The notes: a model not told the origin generated them from the letters alone. DNA of 64,000 bases from Bryoerythrophyllum caledonicum (GCA_963971425.1 OZ020526.1:6847976-6911975), one strand, 5' to 3'; counted from the first letter of the stretch, positions 48,651-60,649 are shown. Numbers and translations are program-made.

Positions 48651-51366
48651 CTAGGTTGAGGCAGCAATAGATCCGACTTCCATTGATAATTTCGTCTCCT
48701 TGTGATTTGCTAGTTCAGATCTGCCTTCATTATAGTAGGTGCATTGGGACAAGAATAGAGATGGGTCTTGAGAAGCTCCAGCTAATAGCAACCACTCATG
48801 TGCCTGCAAAGTACAAAGTCGACCGGATGAAAATTTGGAAATCGTCAGAATTCTAAAGGAACGAAATGCATTTCCCTTTCCATCCTTGCGAAGAGTCTGA
48901 TCTGAGGTTGTGTATCAAACAGGCAGTGTTCTATGCACTAGTGAGTTTTTCTTACCCAGGATGATGCGTTATCATTTGTAAACATCCTACTCGATTCTAA
49001 CGTGTACTTTCCATTAGATTGAGGAAGAAATTGCAAAAGACATGGACGTAGAGTTAGAAGGGCTAGCAATGAATTGGAAGGTTGTGGACAAGCCTCTAAA
49101 TTAGAGAGCATATTTGGAGGTTTGGAAAACGCGGCTTTGGAGCCATGCGTTCAACGGAATCTTCAGTGGAAAGATGCCATTCATAAGGCTGACGAAGTGG
49201 GATGAGTTCAAGCCCAAGCGGGAAATTGCGAAGCGGTTCATGTATCGCTACATTAGGCATGAGCTCTACTTGAAGGGGGCTATGGTGGAGCTTCCCAATT
49301 AGATGGAATCAGCTTTTGCCTTATTGTCTTCCACTTGCATGTATTTGGCCAATTAGACGAAAGTGTATCCTATTCCTGATTCGAAAGAGTGTTGCTGGTA
49401 TGTGGAATGCAGCAGAAACTATTGCTACGACACCGAACAGTCCATTAAGGATGCATGCGGGCCATTGATGGCGCCAGTTTGCTTGAGAAGGTTGCACCTC
49501 TAGTGGCGGAAAAGGCTTCTAAGAACAAACGTGGTCCTCCATTGAGTCCAAATTCCAAACGCATTCAAGCTAATTTGAGGGCAAAGGAGTAGTGAGACAA
49601 ACAAAAAGCCGAGAAGAAAGTTGAGATAAAGAAGAAAGAAGCCGAGGCAAGAAGGGAAGAGGACGTTGTTGTCGAGGATGTTGTTGTTGCTGAGGTTGAT
49701 GTCATGGCGGAGGAGACGGGGGCAACTCTGTTTGAGCAACATGCGGATGAGCCTGCAAATCTACAGGACTTAGTCACAAGAGCCCACGGAGAGGGAACCT
49801 CCGGGGAGGACCGGGCTACTATGATGGAAGTCACCGACAGAGCTACCCAAGAGCGCCCTTTAACGTTCCATGTGGTTCGCCCAACAACCCGACAGCAACC
49901 ACCTCGCTTGTCAAAGTCACCGTCATATGGTACCTCGCAGATTGCACAACAATCCAAATCGGTTCAGCTTTCGCATTTGCAACCACTAATTGATCCCACG
50001 CCAAGTCTACTCATCCCGACTTCGCCAATTGAAGGTATGTCTCATGGTCAAGTTGAATTAATTTTAAATTCTTCGATTTGCAAGGCCGTCTGGCAAGAGA
50101 TCACCAATTTGTAATGTCTAGCAACGAGGAGAAGAAGTGTGTTGTGGATGGAAAGACTATGGAGATAGAGGCGTCAGTTGATCTCATTTTTGCGGAGGTA
50201 CCGGATAATCAACTTGTGTCTGGCGTCTCTGATAATGTGCCGTCATGGAATGTTCTCGATCTTCACTGGATGAAGAATATTTTCTCCTTTGCCAACAAAT
50301 TTCTGCACGACGACGGAGGGATGTTCATTGTGTATGTTGATGACCACGAACTGACAAAGAAAACCATTCAGTCATTCTTCGCGGCATACGGTTTCCAGTT
50401 TCACCAAGAGTGGTACGGAGTCAACGGAATAAACACGTGGAGTGAAAGGCCACATGGCACCTTTTCGGGTAGTCCTTCTTATTCGAGCACCGTCAATTGT
50501 TCAGCCTTACTTGGTCCAACGAAAGTCCAAGTTTTGATTCCGCACCAACAAGGCTCTGATTGATATAGACATTGACATATTCCAAGGCGATACTATTTGG
50601 AATTTCGTAACAAAGGAAACCCAGACATCGACCAATGGCAAAGTCTAGCGGAGAGCGAAGGAGCGTGGGCAATACTTCTATTCCTCGTTGATTTTGTCAG
50701 CAAGTGACGAGGTGAGCATTGTTGTAGACGTTACTGCAAGGGTTGGTGAGTCTATCATAAACTATATTGTGGTCCTTTTTTCTATTATTTTAAACCCTTT
50801 GATTGTTATGCTTTTTGTAGGCGCCTCAGTAATTGTCTGTTAGGACCATGGAAGACGCATTATTGCTCTTGAGGCTGATTAGGAGGTATTTCAAGCATTG
50901 CTTTAGCCAATGATTACTATTCATGCTGATGACGACGAAGTATCAGGTGGAAACGATTCAATTGATCCCGAAGAGCTACAAGAGGATGTTCTGGATGCAC
51001 AATTGGACTTAGACGACTAGGACTTCGTGCCAACACCATTACCGAAGCGTTCAAAAATTTTCAGGCAGTAAGTAGAATGGATGGAATTCGGTATATTTTC
51101 TAGTATGCAAACTAAACATCGCTCAAAGCTTTTAAATTGTTTTTTTGTTTCAATGCTTAACATTGAATCATACTATGAGCAGCACACCTTCTTTTGCGTC
51201 TATGCCTGTTTATGCTAAGGACATGGCAAATGCACTTGCAATTTTGAAGTCGCCCCCAACTAGAAGGAGCAAACGAAGGCGGGATGATCTAAACTTTGGT
51301 GTCATGAAGTTCATTGATGACCAAGCTACTGTAGAAAATACTTTGGAGTCGTCTTTTGACTCCTGA

Positions 51367-51831
51367 TAAGTACCTTTGAGACTTTCGGGCATGTATGACT
51401 TCCGGATTTTAACATGAAAATACTTCATCATGATAATGGCTCGTAACTCTGACTTTGTAGTGAAAAGTTGTAGGTTTTGTGTAAAAAGTTATTCTCTTTC
51501 GGGAAAAAGTGTAAAAAATGATGTTTTTTGTATGAAAAAAGTTCAAAATTTGGCATGGGTCTTTCCATACACGTCATTTTCAGGGTTTTTGGCGTGGCTC
51601 TTTTCACCTTCTTACAAATACTTTTCGGTATTTGTTTTTTTTGCATTTTTTGCATTTTTTAAGCGATTTTGCCTGAATTGTGCATGACAAGGTCACATAT
51701 GCTCGCACATGCTTTTTCCCACGCTCAGCTCAATTTCGTCTCAAGTCGTTGAGTCCGTAATTGCGACCGCGGTGATGCCTTCCACTTTGGTTGTCCACTG
51801 CAATCTCTCACACTTGAATAGCTACACCGTT
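51367..51831. other. Intergenic stretch
   Basis: T-rich, with GCATTTTTTGCATTTTTT near 51,642. No gene is seen. Confidence 0.45.
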
Positions 51832-52026
51832 CTGTGAATATAGTGTAGACCAGACTATTTGAAATTTCCTACACTAATTGAAAATTTACATGCAATTGTT
51901 GACTGACACACACTTGCTTGAGAATAAATACCCAATCAGAACTTGGCATGCACATGCTTCGATGGAAATTAGTGTGAGTGATCTACATCAATAATCCCTC
52001 TACACTATATTCAGTGTTTAGTGTAG
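51832..52026. mobile_element. Short MITE, family T, copy 2
   Basis: Near-identical reverse complement of the 29,019-29,225 element over about 195 bp, with the same inverted ends (CTACAC... / ...TTAGTGTAG). Non-coding. Confidence 0.8.
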
Positions 52027-53340
52027 TTTCCTTGGATAAGTTGGTTTGGAAGTCAAAGAAGCTCGAGATTCATTGACAACTATATGAGGAAGCTTGGCCA
52101 ACCGATGACCTTGCGTTTTGTTACCAATCTCCATTACCTTTCTACTTGCGACATGATTGGGGCTACTGTGAACGTATTACACAAAAATCGATTGTACTAG
52201 TAGGTGCCTCCAAACTCGAATGACGGCGTCGATTGATTTGGATGATTTAGTTGATTTAGGTTATTTGGGCTTATACCTACGCCAATGACTATGTACTTAT
52301 TGTGACCATTCACCTCTTTAGTAAAACAATATTTTTGACTAGTTTATTATTATTGAGTATGTATTTGTTCCACCACAAACCACATACCCCAAAATGATTA
52401 AACAATCAATCTTCAACCTTTGACAGTGAGACTTTCTAAAACTATCATACTTTAAATGCACCCATTTCTTTCCTTTGAGATCTAGACATTATTGTAAGCC
52501 CTCCAGATAAATTAAAGATTTCAATTGTTGGACCCTACAATTGATATGTTATTCTTTGGAAATGGGGACAACTATAAGCCTTTTAGGCTCAAAATCAAAA
52601 TTATATTGCACTCAATACACCAATCAAGTACATGGGCTTGCTAAGAGAAATTTGTAAATTCAATTGTTGTATTCAATAATTGAATTAGGTTCTATTCACA
52701 AGGGGTACATACACCCTTGAGTAACTTCACAACATGAATCCACCCTAAATCTAACAACATTTCTACCCCCCTGAAATATCAATTGATTTCAATCATTGAC
52801 ACCATCAATTGAATTTGCTATCCCTCAGAGGGGTTACATGCACCCTTGAGTAATATGTGAACATGAATTATTTAGCAACTGAAGTTCAAAATGTCTATTT
52901 ACACCCACTAAAATATTTATTGACTTCAATTGTTGGACCCAACTATTGATTCCACTTTCTTTGACAGGGTGGCACATACATCCTTCAATACTCAAAAAAT
53001 ATTAACAACCTACACCCCTAGATTGCACTCTTTCAAATTCCCCCTTCAAACGTTTGATCTCAACAACCATACTCTCCATTTTGAGCCTTCTTGCTGGAAG
53101 TGAAGCGCTCAACACCTTTCCAGCTCTCTACTATCGGAGGTCCTTTATACCTCTTGGTCATGTGCACTGATACTGGAACCAACAGTGCATTATATAGGCA
53201 TGTGGGATCTCTCAATCTCTCATGTATTGGAATCATGGACCAATCAATGAAAGGGGGGGTTCTTTAGAAGGCAACCCATATGTTGTGATTCTCTGGGGAC
53301 AAGGGAAGAAAGATAATTGCTACATTGTTGGAAGGATTGA
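52027..53340. repeat. Intergenic region with inverted relatives of the 145-bp repeat
   Basis: Between about 52,440 and 53,040 there are three to four diverged units with TCAATTGTTGGACCC and GGGGTTACATGCACCCTTGA. They are the reverse-strand counterparts of the 33.4-35.1 kb array. No gene is seen in the rest. Confidence 0.55.
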
Positions 53341-53880
53341 GAATGGCCTGCTGAGGGCTCCGTAAATTCTGGTGAGGGCTACTACAAAGAGTTAGTCTCA
53401 GATTTGTTGTTTAGGGCAACAAGAGGTACTGGGCTTGCACCTACCCCACCTCTTGCATGGTACTTGTGCATTTTTGGGGAGAGACGTGTAGTGTTGGAAA
53501 GAGGGTTCTTGTCACTTAGATCTACTTGTGTACACATTTTCAACGCACCATGCACAGATCTGAAGAGCTGAGGCTCAATAGTTAAAAGGTGGAATCAACT
53601 GGTGAGCATCTGAAAGTGGTTTGAAGAGCTAGAACTCCAAGTTGGCAGATAGATCCAAGAACCCAAGCCAACTTGTGATACACAAGTTAGATCTAAGTGA
53701 CACCAGATAGATCACGTCCAAAGCATACACACAACTCTTACAGCAACCTAGATCCGGTGCCACACACCAAACAAGATGGATTCGAAAGACTCAAGCACAT
53801 TGACAACTCAAGATCAGGTCAAGAAAGCTCCTCCAACAGCACCAGCACACTCCATCAACTACCAAAATGACAAGCATCCC
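53341..53880 (+). repeat. Copy of the retroelement leader region
   Basis: Matches 56,480-56,960 in order: GGTGAGGGCTAC/GGTGAGGGGAGG, then TTTAGGGGCAACAAGAGGTA-like and AAAGAGGG...CACTTAGATCT blocks. The downstream match is the presumed 5' leader of the 2A-bearing element, so this is probably a solo leader or truncated relative. Confidence 0.5.
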
Positions 53881-54696
53881 TCACCTCTTTAATGTTGTTT
53901 GATTATAGGCTCCAGTGATTTTTGGGCTTCTAAATTCTATGTCATCTGCAAATCTTTGAAATTAAATTTGAAAAAATGTCGAGTTTCATTCCTACTTCCA
54001 CATCTGTTTACTGTGTGACATACAATGTCATTTGTGTCCCCACTGGCTTAAGTGGTCGGAATTGGAATTCGGTGCCTCTACCAATCATAAAGTGCCTCTA
54101 CATAATTTCTGATTTCTTACTTTTTAGGTTACTGATAATAAAAAATCTTTCACAAATCTCGTCCCCCATGCATGTTTTCCATGTAACATAAATCAGGCCA
54201 GGGACAAAAGTCTGACTGACACGCTAGTATTCCCCCCAAAAAACCATTTCAGCTGATACCAAAGAACATTTACATTGACCAGCAAACTCTGATTCAGTGT
54301 TACCATTTGAAGCGATATACGAAATCATGGTTCTCCGGAAAGAGCAGAGTTCAAATTCCTGTAAATGTTGTATCATAGTGAAGACTAGAAAAAACCAACC
54401 CCAGCAGCAAGGTGAAGAGGAATTCAACATTCCTGAAACTATGACAACAAAAATGGAGGTGAAACTAGGGAGGTGGAGGAATCAGCGTGCGTACTTCCAA
54501 CGATGTGTGAGCTCTCTCCCCGCTTTCACGCACCTCCCCATGTAGGTCAATTCTTTCGAGCAGGAAGTCTGAACGAGTGAAAATCAACTATTTGCAACAA
54601 AGACAAATCCGAAAGACAGAAGTGCGGTTATGTGAAGGACACTGGCATTGATGATGGAGCCTGTTTACTGTACACGACGATCACAACCACATTGTA

Positions 54697-55732
54697 TCAA
54701 GAGGATCCGCCGCCTGTTTGGTGGAGCATGGCATCAATCTCATCACCGTCTTCCATGTCGAGCTGCACATTCAGATTCCCTCAGAAAATTAAGAAAAATA
54801 ATGAAGAACACAAAAATAAGCAATAACACATAAAGGTGACACAGCAGTGGATACTCTGAATGCACTCGAACAAAAAACACTCGTTCTAGAACAACGCTTC
54901 GATGCTTCTAGGAAGACTACTACAAGCAGACCCTACCACACCCCAAGAAGAAAAAGAAGAGCATCCCAGTCCTGCTCCATCAAGTGCAAGAGAAAGACAA
55001 CACAAACCTCGGCAGGGGTCTGTTCAGCCCGCAGACGGCGGCCATCGAACAAGAACGCGATCGACGAAGGGTCCACAGACTGGCGATCACAGTAAGCATT
55101 CATCAGCTTCCGCAAAGTGGCGGTGCTCTTGATTCTGAAGAACACCTCCCCTCCATCCTACAACACAATCAAAACCACCTCTATCAGCACATCCAAGGCA
55201 TCCCTGCACATGTTAATACCCCTCCGCGCCACAGCTTACCACACATACAGCCCTCACACACCATAAGCCTCAACATCACCACGAAACCAATTCCAAACCG
55301 TAAACTCGAAACCAAACGCCGACCAGAAACAAATCCAAACCATAAACTCGAAACCACACGCAGACCAGAAAATCGGCTCACATTCGATCCAATCTCAGAC
55401 ACATCCCGGTACAGGACGGAGCACCATCCACGTCACCGCCTCACTAACAAAACACCGGGTGTTCCTGAAACCGACGGCCATCGAAACCAACACATAAACT
55501 AAAGGGGACCCTGCTCTCTTCACCTTCGAAAATCACTCCAACCTACACTTGGAGAAAAATCCGCACCACAAACCCTGATCGCACGAAAACCCCAGGAAAC
55601 ACCGCCACAACCAGTTGTGGCACTCACCTGGCCCTTGACCTTGAGGTTGATGTGCTGCCCGCCGGCTCCGTCGAGCGGCTTCTTCTCGTCCTGCTGCGTG
55701 CCCGGGGTGCCGGCGTCCTCCACTCCTGCCAT
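54697..55732 (-). CDS. SUMO1: SUMO (small ubiquitin-like modifier), 3 exons, 106 aa
   Basis: Protein modifier that is conjugated to lysines through its C-terminal glycine after protease maturation. Exons: 55,628-55,732, 55,008-55,157, 54,697-54,762; GT-AG introns; 321 nt in total. It starts [20 protein letters not shown], then the beta-grasp fold ([48 protein letters not shown]). The end is [12 protein letters not shown], so cleavage after Gly-Gly removes GSS. The N-terminal tail has no obvious psi-KxE site. Length fits plant SUMO1/2 (about 95-110). No defect is seen; this is a functional gene. Confidence 0.97.
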
Positions 55733-55916
55733 CGCTCCCGATCTCCAAAATGCGCGCCGCGAGGGGGAGAGGATATACGGCGAGGGCGAGAGAGAGCAGG
55801 TAGCGGAAGCAGGCGAAGACGGGAAACGCAGAGGAGGGAGCGTGAGAGGAGAGGTGGCGATGGCGGAAGCAGGAAGACGAAAGGCGTGCCAAGCAAGCTG
55901 GCCGTGAGAGGCGTAC

Positions 55917-55925
55917 AAACCCTAA
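55917..55925 (+). promoter_or_regulatory. Telo-box (AAACCCTAA) upstream of SUMO
   Basis: Exact motif 185 bp upstream of the SUMO start codon. Such boxes often lie near plant transcription start sites. Confidence 0.45.
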
Positions 55926-55959
55926 CGCACCCTCAGCGTTGATGTGAACCCGCTGCTTT

Positions 55960-56225
55960 GCCTACGCTCAAGAAGCTCTCCGAACCTTCCCCTAATCCAG
56001 CCCCCGCTCTCACTAATCACCCCGCTTACCGCCTCTTTAGTTACTTGGAAGCCACTAATGTCGTCTTAAGTGGTGGTGACGTCACGCCCCCCCTCTCACT
56101 AATCAGCCTGCTTATCGCCTTCATTAATTACTTGGGAACCCACTAATGTCGTTTTCGAGGTGGTGACGTCACGGCCCCTTCCACTAATCACCCCCGTTAT
56201 TGCCCTCATTAGTCACTTGGGAAGC
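55960..56225 (-). promoter_or_regulatory. Three ~85-bp repeats upstream of SUMO, two with TGACGTCA
   Basis: Repeated phrase CACTAATCACCCCGCTTACC ... ACTTGGGAAGCC ... CACTAATGTCGT occurs three times. The palindrome TGACGTCA lies at 56,077-56,084 and 56,164-56,171 (87 bp apart), about 345 and 430 bp before the SUMO ATG. TGACGTCA is the classic bZIP (TGA/CRE-type) binding site. A regulatory role is inferred. Confidence 0.5.
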
Positions 56226-56239
56226 CAATACAGTAATTT

Positions 56240-56340
56240 TGGTATTTAGTGTACCATACACTACACCGTTCCCTGAATATAGTGTAGACTAGACTATTTG
56301 AAATCTCCTACACTAATTTCATTAAACGCAAATTAAAGTG
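56240..56340. mobile_element. Short MITE, family T, partial copy 3
   Basis: Retains the terminal ACACCGTTCCCTGAATATAG and following ACTAGACTATTTGAAAT block, then diverges. The other end is not found. Confidence 0.6.
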
Positions 56341-57241
56341 GTCCACTTCAATTTTCCATCCACATCAAATCATGTCCATTAGAAATAGTGTGGCTTGTTA
56401 CAAAATAAAACACACGGGAATTGATGTGGATAAGTTTTTACAAGTTGTACCCTAAAACCAAGCAAGTGTGTATTGTACCGTTCATTGAGGGAGAACGCTA
56501 GGATGGCTGTGTGAGGTCCGAAATTTCTGGTGAGGGGAGGTGGAAAGACTTAGCCGTAGAACAGAGGTTTAGGGGCAACAAGAGGTAGTTGGCCTTGTTG
56601 AAGAGCTCCCCATGCATCTGTTTTGTGAGGTAGGACTCGTCGAAGTGTAGTGAAGGTTGGAAGCAGCTCAAAACGTTAGATCTGGGCTGGTGATGCCGAA
56701 AGAGGGAGTTTGACACTAGATCTGTGCGAAGTAAGTCTGAAAGCACGGAGCTTGTGTTGGTCACATAGATCTCCTACCTTAGAAGTCAGATCCGGCCCAG
56801 ATCAGAGTGTGCTACAAGCAAGATTGCCTGAAGCAGCTCACAGACGTTCACTGGGGTTAGCTAGATCATTGTGGCATATGGACATGTGGTTAGTGTGGAG
56901 TGTACTGAAAGCCTGGGACTAGTGTTGGCCACACACACAAAGCATCCTGACCTCAATGATCAGATCTGCCCCAGATCGAAAACTTAGATCTACCAAGTCC
57001 TACAAAGTCTCCCCATCCTCCCTGATCCAGATACTCTAGCTTAGAAGCCATTAGAGGAAGAAACAGCAGTATCAGGATTTCAACCGACGAGACGACGCGG
57101 ACAACGCTGCAACAGGAAGGAGAAACGATCCAGAAGAAAACACGACCGCTCGAATGCCGACCTGCAAACCAAGCTATCTCTAACTCCCTCGTTGTTTGCA
57201 CATCTTATTATCTTTTCATTTCCCTGCTTGACGCATTACCA

Positions 57242-60200
57242 TTGTTGCCTTGCTTAGTAATTTTATCTGCTCCTTACTTTGATTTTAGTTATGTAGCTTG
57301 CACCCCCTCTAGATATACTCATGCCCACAATGTCCTAAAACTAGATGTCAGCATAACCTGCAACAAAGTCCCCATAGTTAGAAAACACACCCTAGGCTCA
57401 CGTAGTAAACTCACACCTAGTAAGCAATTCAGAACAGGCCCACACACACACATTAAGCACACACCCTGTAGAAACAGGAAACACACGCCACAGTGCCACC
57501 GAATTAACTGTAGACACAAGTCGATAAGTATACATCAACTAACAAAAAGAACCAATATATACCCTACACACAGAAACAAGGAAGTTAGAACAAAACTACT
57601 GATTATTACTCTCGTAGGTCCTGTCAACAATCACGCACAGTGCGCATACAGAAAACAACGTCAACAATGCGCATGCATCAAAACAGTAGACCAGATCTGG
57701 GAGCACCACAACCTTGGAGGTGAAAAGAGAAAGACTGGACAACAAGATCCGACCACAATAATCCGCACCAAAACGACAAGAATATCAGATACAGTATCTC
57801 TCAACCCCTCTCATACTTCTAACTGTAGAATTCATTTCCACTGTTCACGTCAAAATCCATGCATATTCTTGATACTAGAAATTGTCATCAGTAGTCAAAA
57901 TAGTACAACCTATCCATACATAATGTGGGGATGGACGAGATCTAACCAAGTCTGTTGCAACCTACATCTTCAAAACTTCAGTCTAACTAGTAGATGCAGC
58001 TACAGTAACTTAGATCACGTCGTTCAAGAGCGACGCCCCCTGCATCAACAGACGCTCACATCAGTAACTCAGAACGACCGAAGATATCTGCGCATCAGAG
58101 ACACCCACAACATAACAAGAAGCGAAATCAAAGAAACAAAGGCACTGCACCGAACAACACTTCTCACCGAAGTACCCCAGATCAGTATAGTTGACTGGAC
58201 CTTCTACTGGACCTTACAGACAGTAATACCAACAAAAGCCAGCAGAGAAGAGCCTCGAACCCTAGACCTCATCTACAACAACAAGAGAAGTAAAGAAATA
58301 TCAGTCGATCGACAGCCGCTGTCACCACAACAACCACGGGTGGTGAAGACCCAAGTCCAGCGCAACGGAGCTTGCCAGACAGAGAACCACCAATTACCAC
58401 GCCCTCGGCGACGATACACGCTGCATAGCGCTGCGGCAACCCCACACACACAACGAGCACCAAAACGGGATCTACAACAACAAAACCCTCAATGGCAAGA
58501 ACAACACCAGAGACCATTACGTCGACTTCTCTGTGACCCCCAGCGACCCCCCTTTGCGACCTCCTCACCAACGGTACTAACCCCATACTTCTCCATCGAC
58601 CCTCTGAATTCCACCCACCTAGGACCTACCTCCTACTACCCACGACCTCACCCTCGACCTCAACCAGCCAATAGTGACCACCCTCTACTGTTCAACGACC
58701 TTCCCATACGGACCAACGACCTTCTCTTAGTACCTTGTTACCCCGCTATAACACATAGCGACCTTTTTAACACACCCAGCGACCCCTCTCTAGTATGTAG
58801 CGACCTCCCTGCGGCGACCACCAACCTCCCACTTGCGACCTTCTACTCCCGAATCTTCCACCCGACAGAAACAAGTAAGGTATGTAAGATTAGGTCTGAT
58901 TTTTCAACAGCAGAAATGGACCACAGAAATTCTCAGAAAGCCCTCACCTTTAGCGATAGAATGGACATAGAACCCTTGCCAGAAACCCTAAAACGCCTCC
59001 AAGCTGAACAAGCAGACAAGGCGAACGAGACTAACTCAACCTCCAGCAAGAAACTGAAAGGAGTTACGATTGAAGAAGTTATGGAGGAAACATGTAAGAT
59101 ATCCACTAGTGTGCCTGACTTTACTTCTTTCAAGTTCTGGTTTGGTTTTCAGGTGATGGAAGACTTGGCAGTGGCGGAAGGACTTGACGTACTATTCTTT
59201 GGCGAAACTATTGAAGACATGATGACCAGAGGTATTGAAGAGGAAGAAGCCTGGGAAATCAAAAACGCCAGAATTGCCTTTCCGCGCATCCCCCAAATTC
59301 TCTACCCACAATCAAGAGCTGCTGGAGGCCTCGGAGGTCAGCATTTCAATCTGACTCAGGTTCCTGCTAACATCAAGGTTGATGAAAACACAGGTTTAGC
59401 GCTGGACTTCCACATAGCGATCCAGTTTGAACTACCTGCTCACCCCATGATGCACGACGACGTCAAAGCAATGATAGCAGCTCGTCTTCAGAAAATGAAC
59501 ATCCCAACTGGTAAGAAAATCATAGAACCTATATCTATTCATTGTTTGAGCTTTAAAGCAGGAGGCGGACGTAAACATGTTTGGTCAGGATTGATTAAAC
59601 TCCATCTCATGCGACCTGAGCTGGATGGTCTTATTCTTCTCAAAGGACTTCGACCCTTTATACTGAAGATTGACGAAAATGACGTAGTAGGTAAGGTGTG
59701 CAAGTCCTACAATAGCATTGCTTGCAACTCTAGTCTATCAGTAAAAATTCAATCTCCTTCTCTATGTGGCATTTCAGCTAACAATCTTTTCAAAGAGATC
59801 CTTGTGTCCAGCTTTAAGAGGGGGCACGAGTTTGAAAATCACAGGTGTGCAAAAAACACGAGATGAAGCTTTTGCCTTCATCATGTCAACAACTCCACAG
59901 CAAGCACAGAAGATCGAGTGCCAGCAAGTGACGGCGCACCAAGAGATTCTTCAACCAAAGCTCACACACGGGAAAGGGAGAATGCCCATGAGCAAGGAAC
60001 AGAAGGCAAAAAAAGATGCGCTTACCCTCACCCTCTCCCATCTCCCCCTACTCCTCCCTATTCAGGACACTACAAACGCCATCAGGAAGATTATAGGCGC
60101 TAACGGAGTTAGCTCCATTTGGTATCATAAAGAGGTAGGAACGTGCCACAATGGTAGCGCTAACGTGGTGTGTTCTAACCCAATAGTTTACAGGACCTTT

Positions 60201-60332
60201 GTCAACAAGACCGTTCCAGTTGATGGACACTTTGTGTTGTTCGCACCCCACATTAGAAGCATAGACGGAGCTAACCCCCCATCTCAAGCCCAACTAACGG
60301 AGTACGGATTTAGCGACGTAAACAAGCTATAG
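57242..60332 (+). pseudogene. ORF1-like protein of the retroelement, one frameshift
   Basis: Open from 57,242 to 59,866, then continuing in another frame to 60,332. The first ~550 codons are low-complexity (His/Thr/Pro/Arg-rich) and may not be translated. A likely real start is the Met at 58,916 (MDHRNSQKALTFSD). After it the sequence looks globular: IPQILYPQSRAAGGLGGQHF, DFHIAIQFELPAHPMM, then WSGLIKLHLMRPELDG. The frame changes near the G run at 59,819-59,824, where joining gives SFKRGGTSLKITGVQKTRDE. An 87-nt GT-AG segment (59,691-59,777) could be an in-frame intron. No family is recognised; a nucleic-acid-binding ORF1 is the best guess from position. Confidence 0.5.
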
Positions 60333-60601
60333 TGAATACAGTAGAGACCTTCCAGCTCCAAGCTACTTCAGATGTGATCACCAAAAAAGACCTGGTGGAA
60401 GCCTTTGAAGCCAACAATAAGGTCCTGAGAGAAGAGGCAAAAGCACTAGCGGAGGAGAAAGCTCAAGAACTCAAAGACCTCAGGATTCAAATGATGAAAA
60501 TCCAGGAAACGGTTGCAGTGACCTTCAGCATGATGCAAGGTATTACGGGAAGCATGACACCTAACTTACTTGGTGAAGGACCGTCAAACATGTTAAGGTA
60601 A
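60332..60601 (+). CDS. Coiled-coil segment following the ORF1-like frame
   Basis: About 89 codons, opening at GTG next to the ORF1-like stop and in a different frame. The heptad-like run from VEAFEANNKVLREEAKAL to AQELKDLRIQMMKIQE predicts a coiled coil. It is probably the C-terminal multimerisation part of ORF1, separated by a second frameshift, rather than an independent gene. Confidence 0.45.
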   Translation: MNTVETFQLQATSDVITKKDLVEAFEANNKVLREEAKALAEEKAQELKDLRIQMMKIQETVAVTFSMMQGITGSMTPNLLGEGPSNMLR

Positions 60602-60649
60602 CCAACCTCAGGGACTCTAGATCATCCAGATTGAATTTTCTTATAAACT

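Larger units (their letters stand above)
45680..51366 (+). pseudogene. ParB-like + DNA methyltransferase-like gene, spliced, broken by TAG stops
   Basis: Exon 1 (45,680-45,877) encodes a basic MGKKRGKKRALEVED start and ends at a GT. An acidic part follows (46,043-46,426). A ParB-like domain spans about 46,500-47,025: RLQIPLCRMLPMQEL, GEFQHGIRPDKAVFYV, then MFFIYDGNHRHEAW, where DGNHRxxA is the ParB/sulfiredoxin-fold signature. Further exons include 47,458-47,652 and from 49,020. A Lys/Glu-rich linker leads to 50,100-51,060: VDLIFAEVPDNQ (methylase motif IV, normally DPPY), FHQEWYGVN, then VVDVTARVGAS (motif I) and HGRRIIALEAD (motif II). The last exon ends TGA with basic RRSKRRR. Motif order IV-I is that of beta-class N4/N6 methylases. 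I count 12 in-frame TAGs, one TAA, one TGA and a few frameshifts. Confidence 0.6.
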
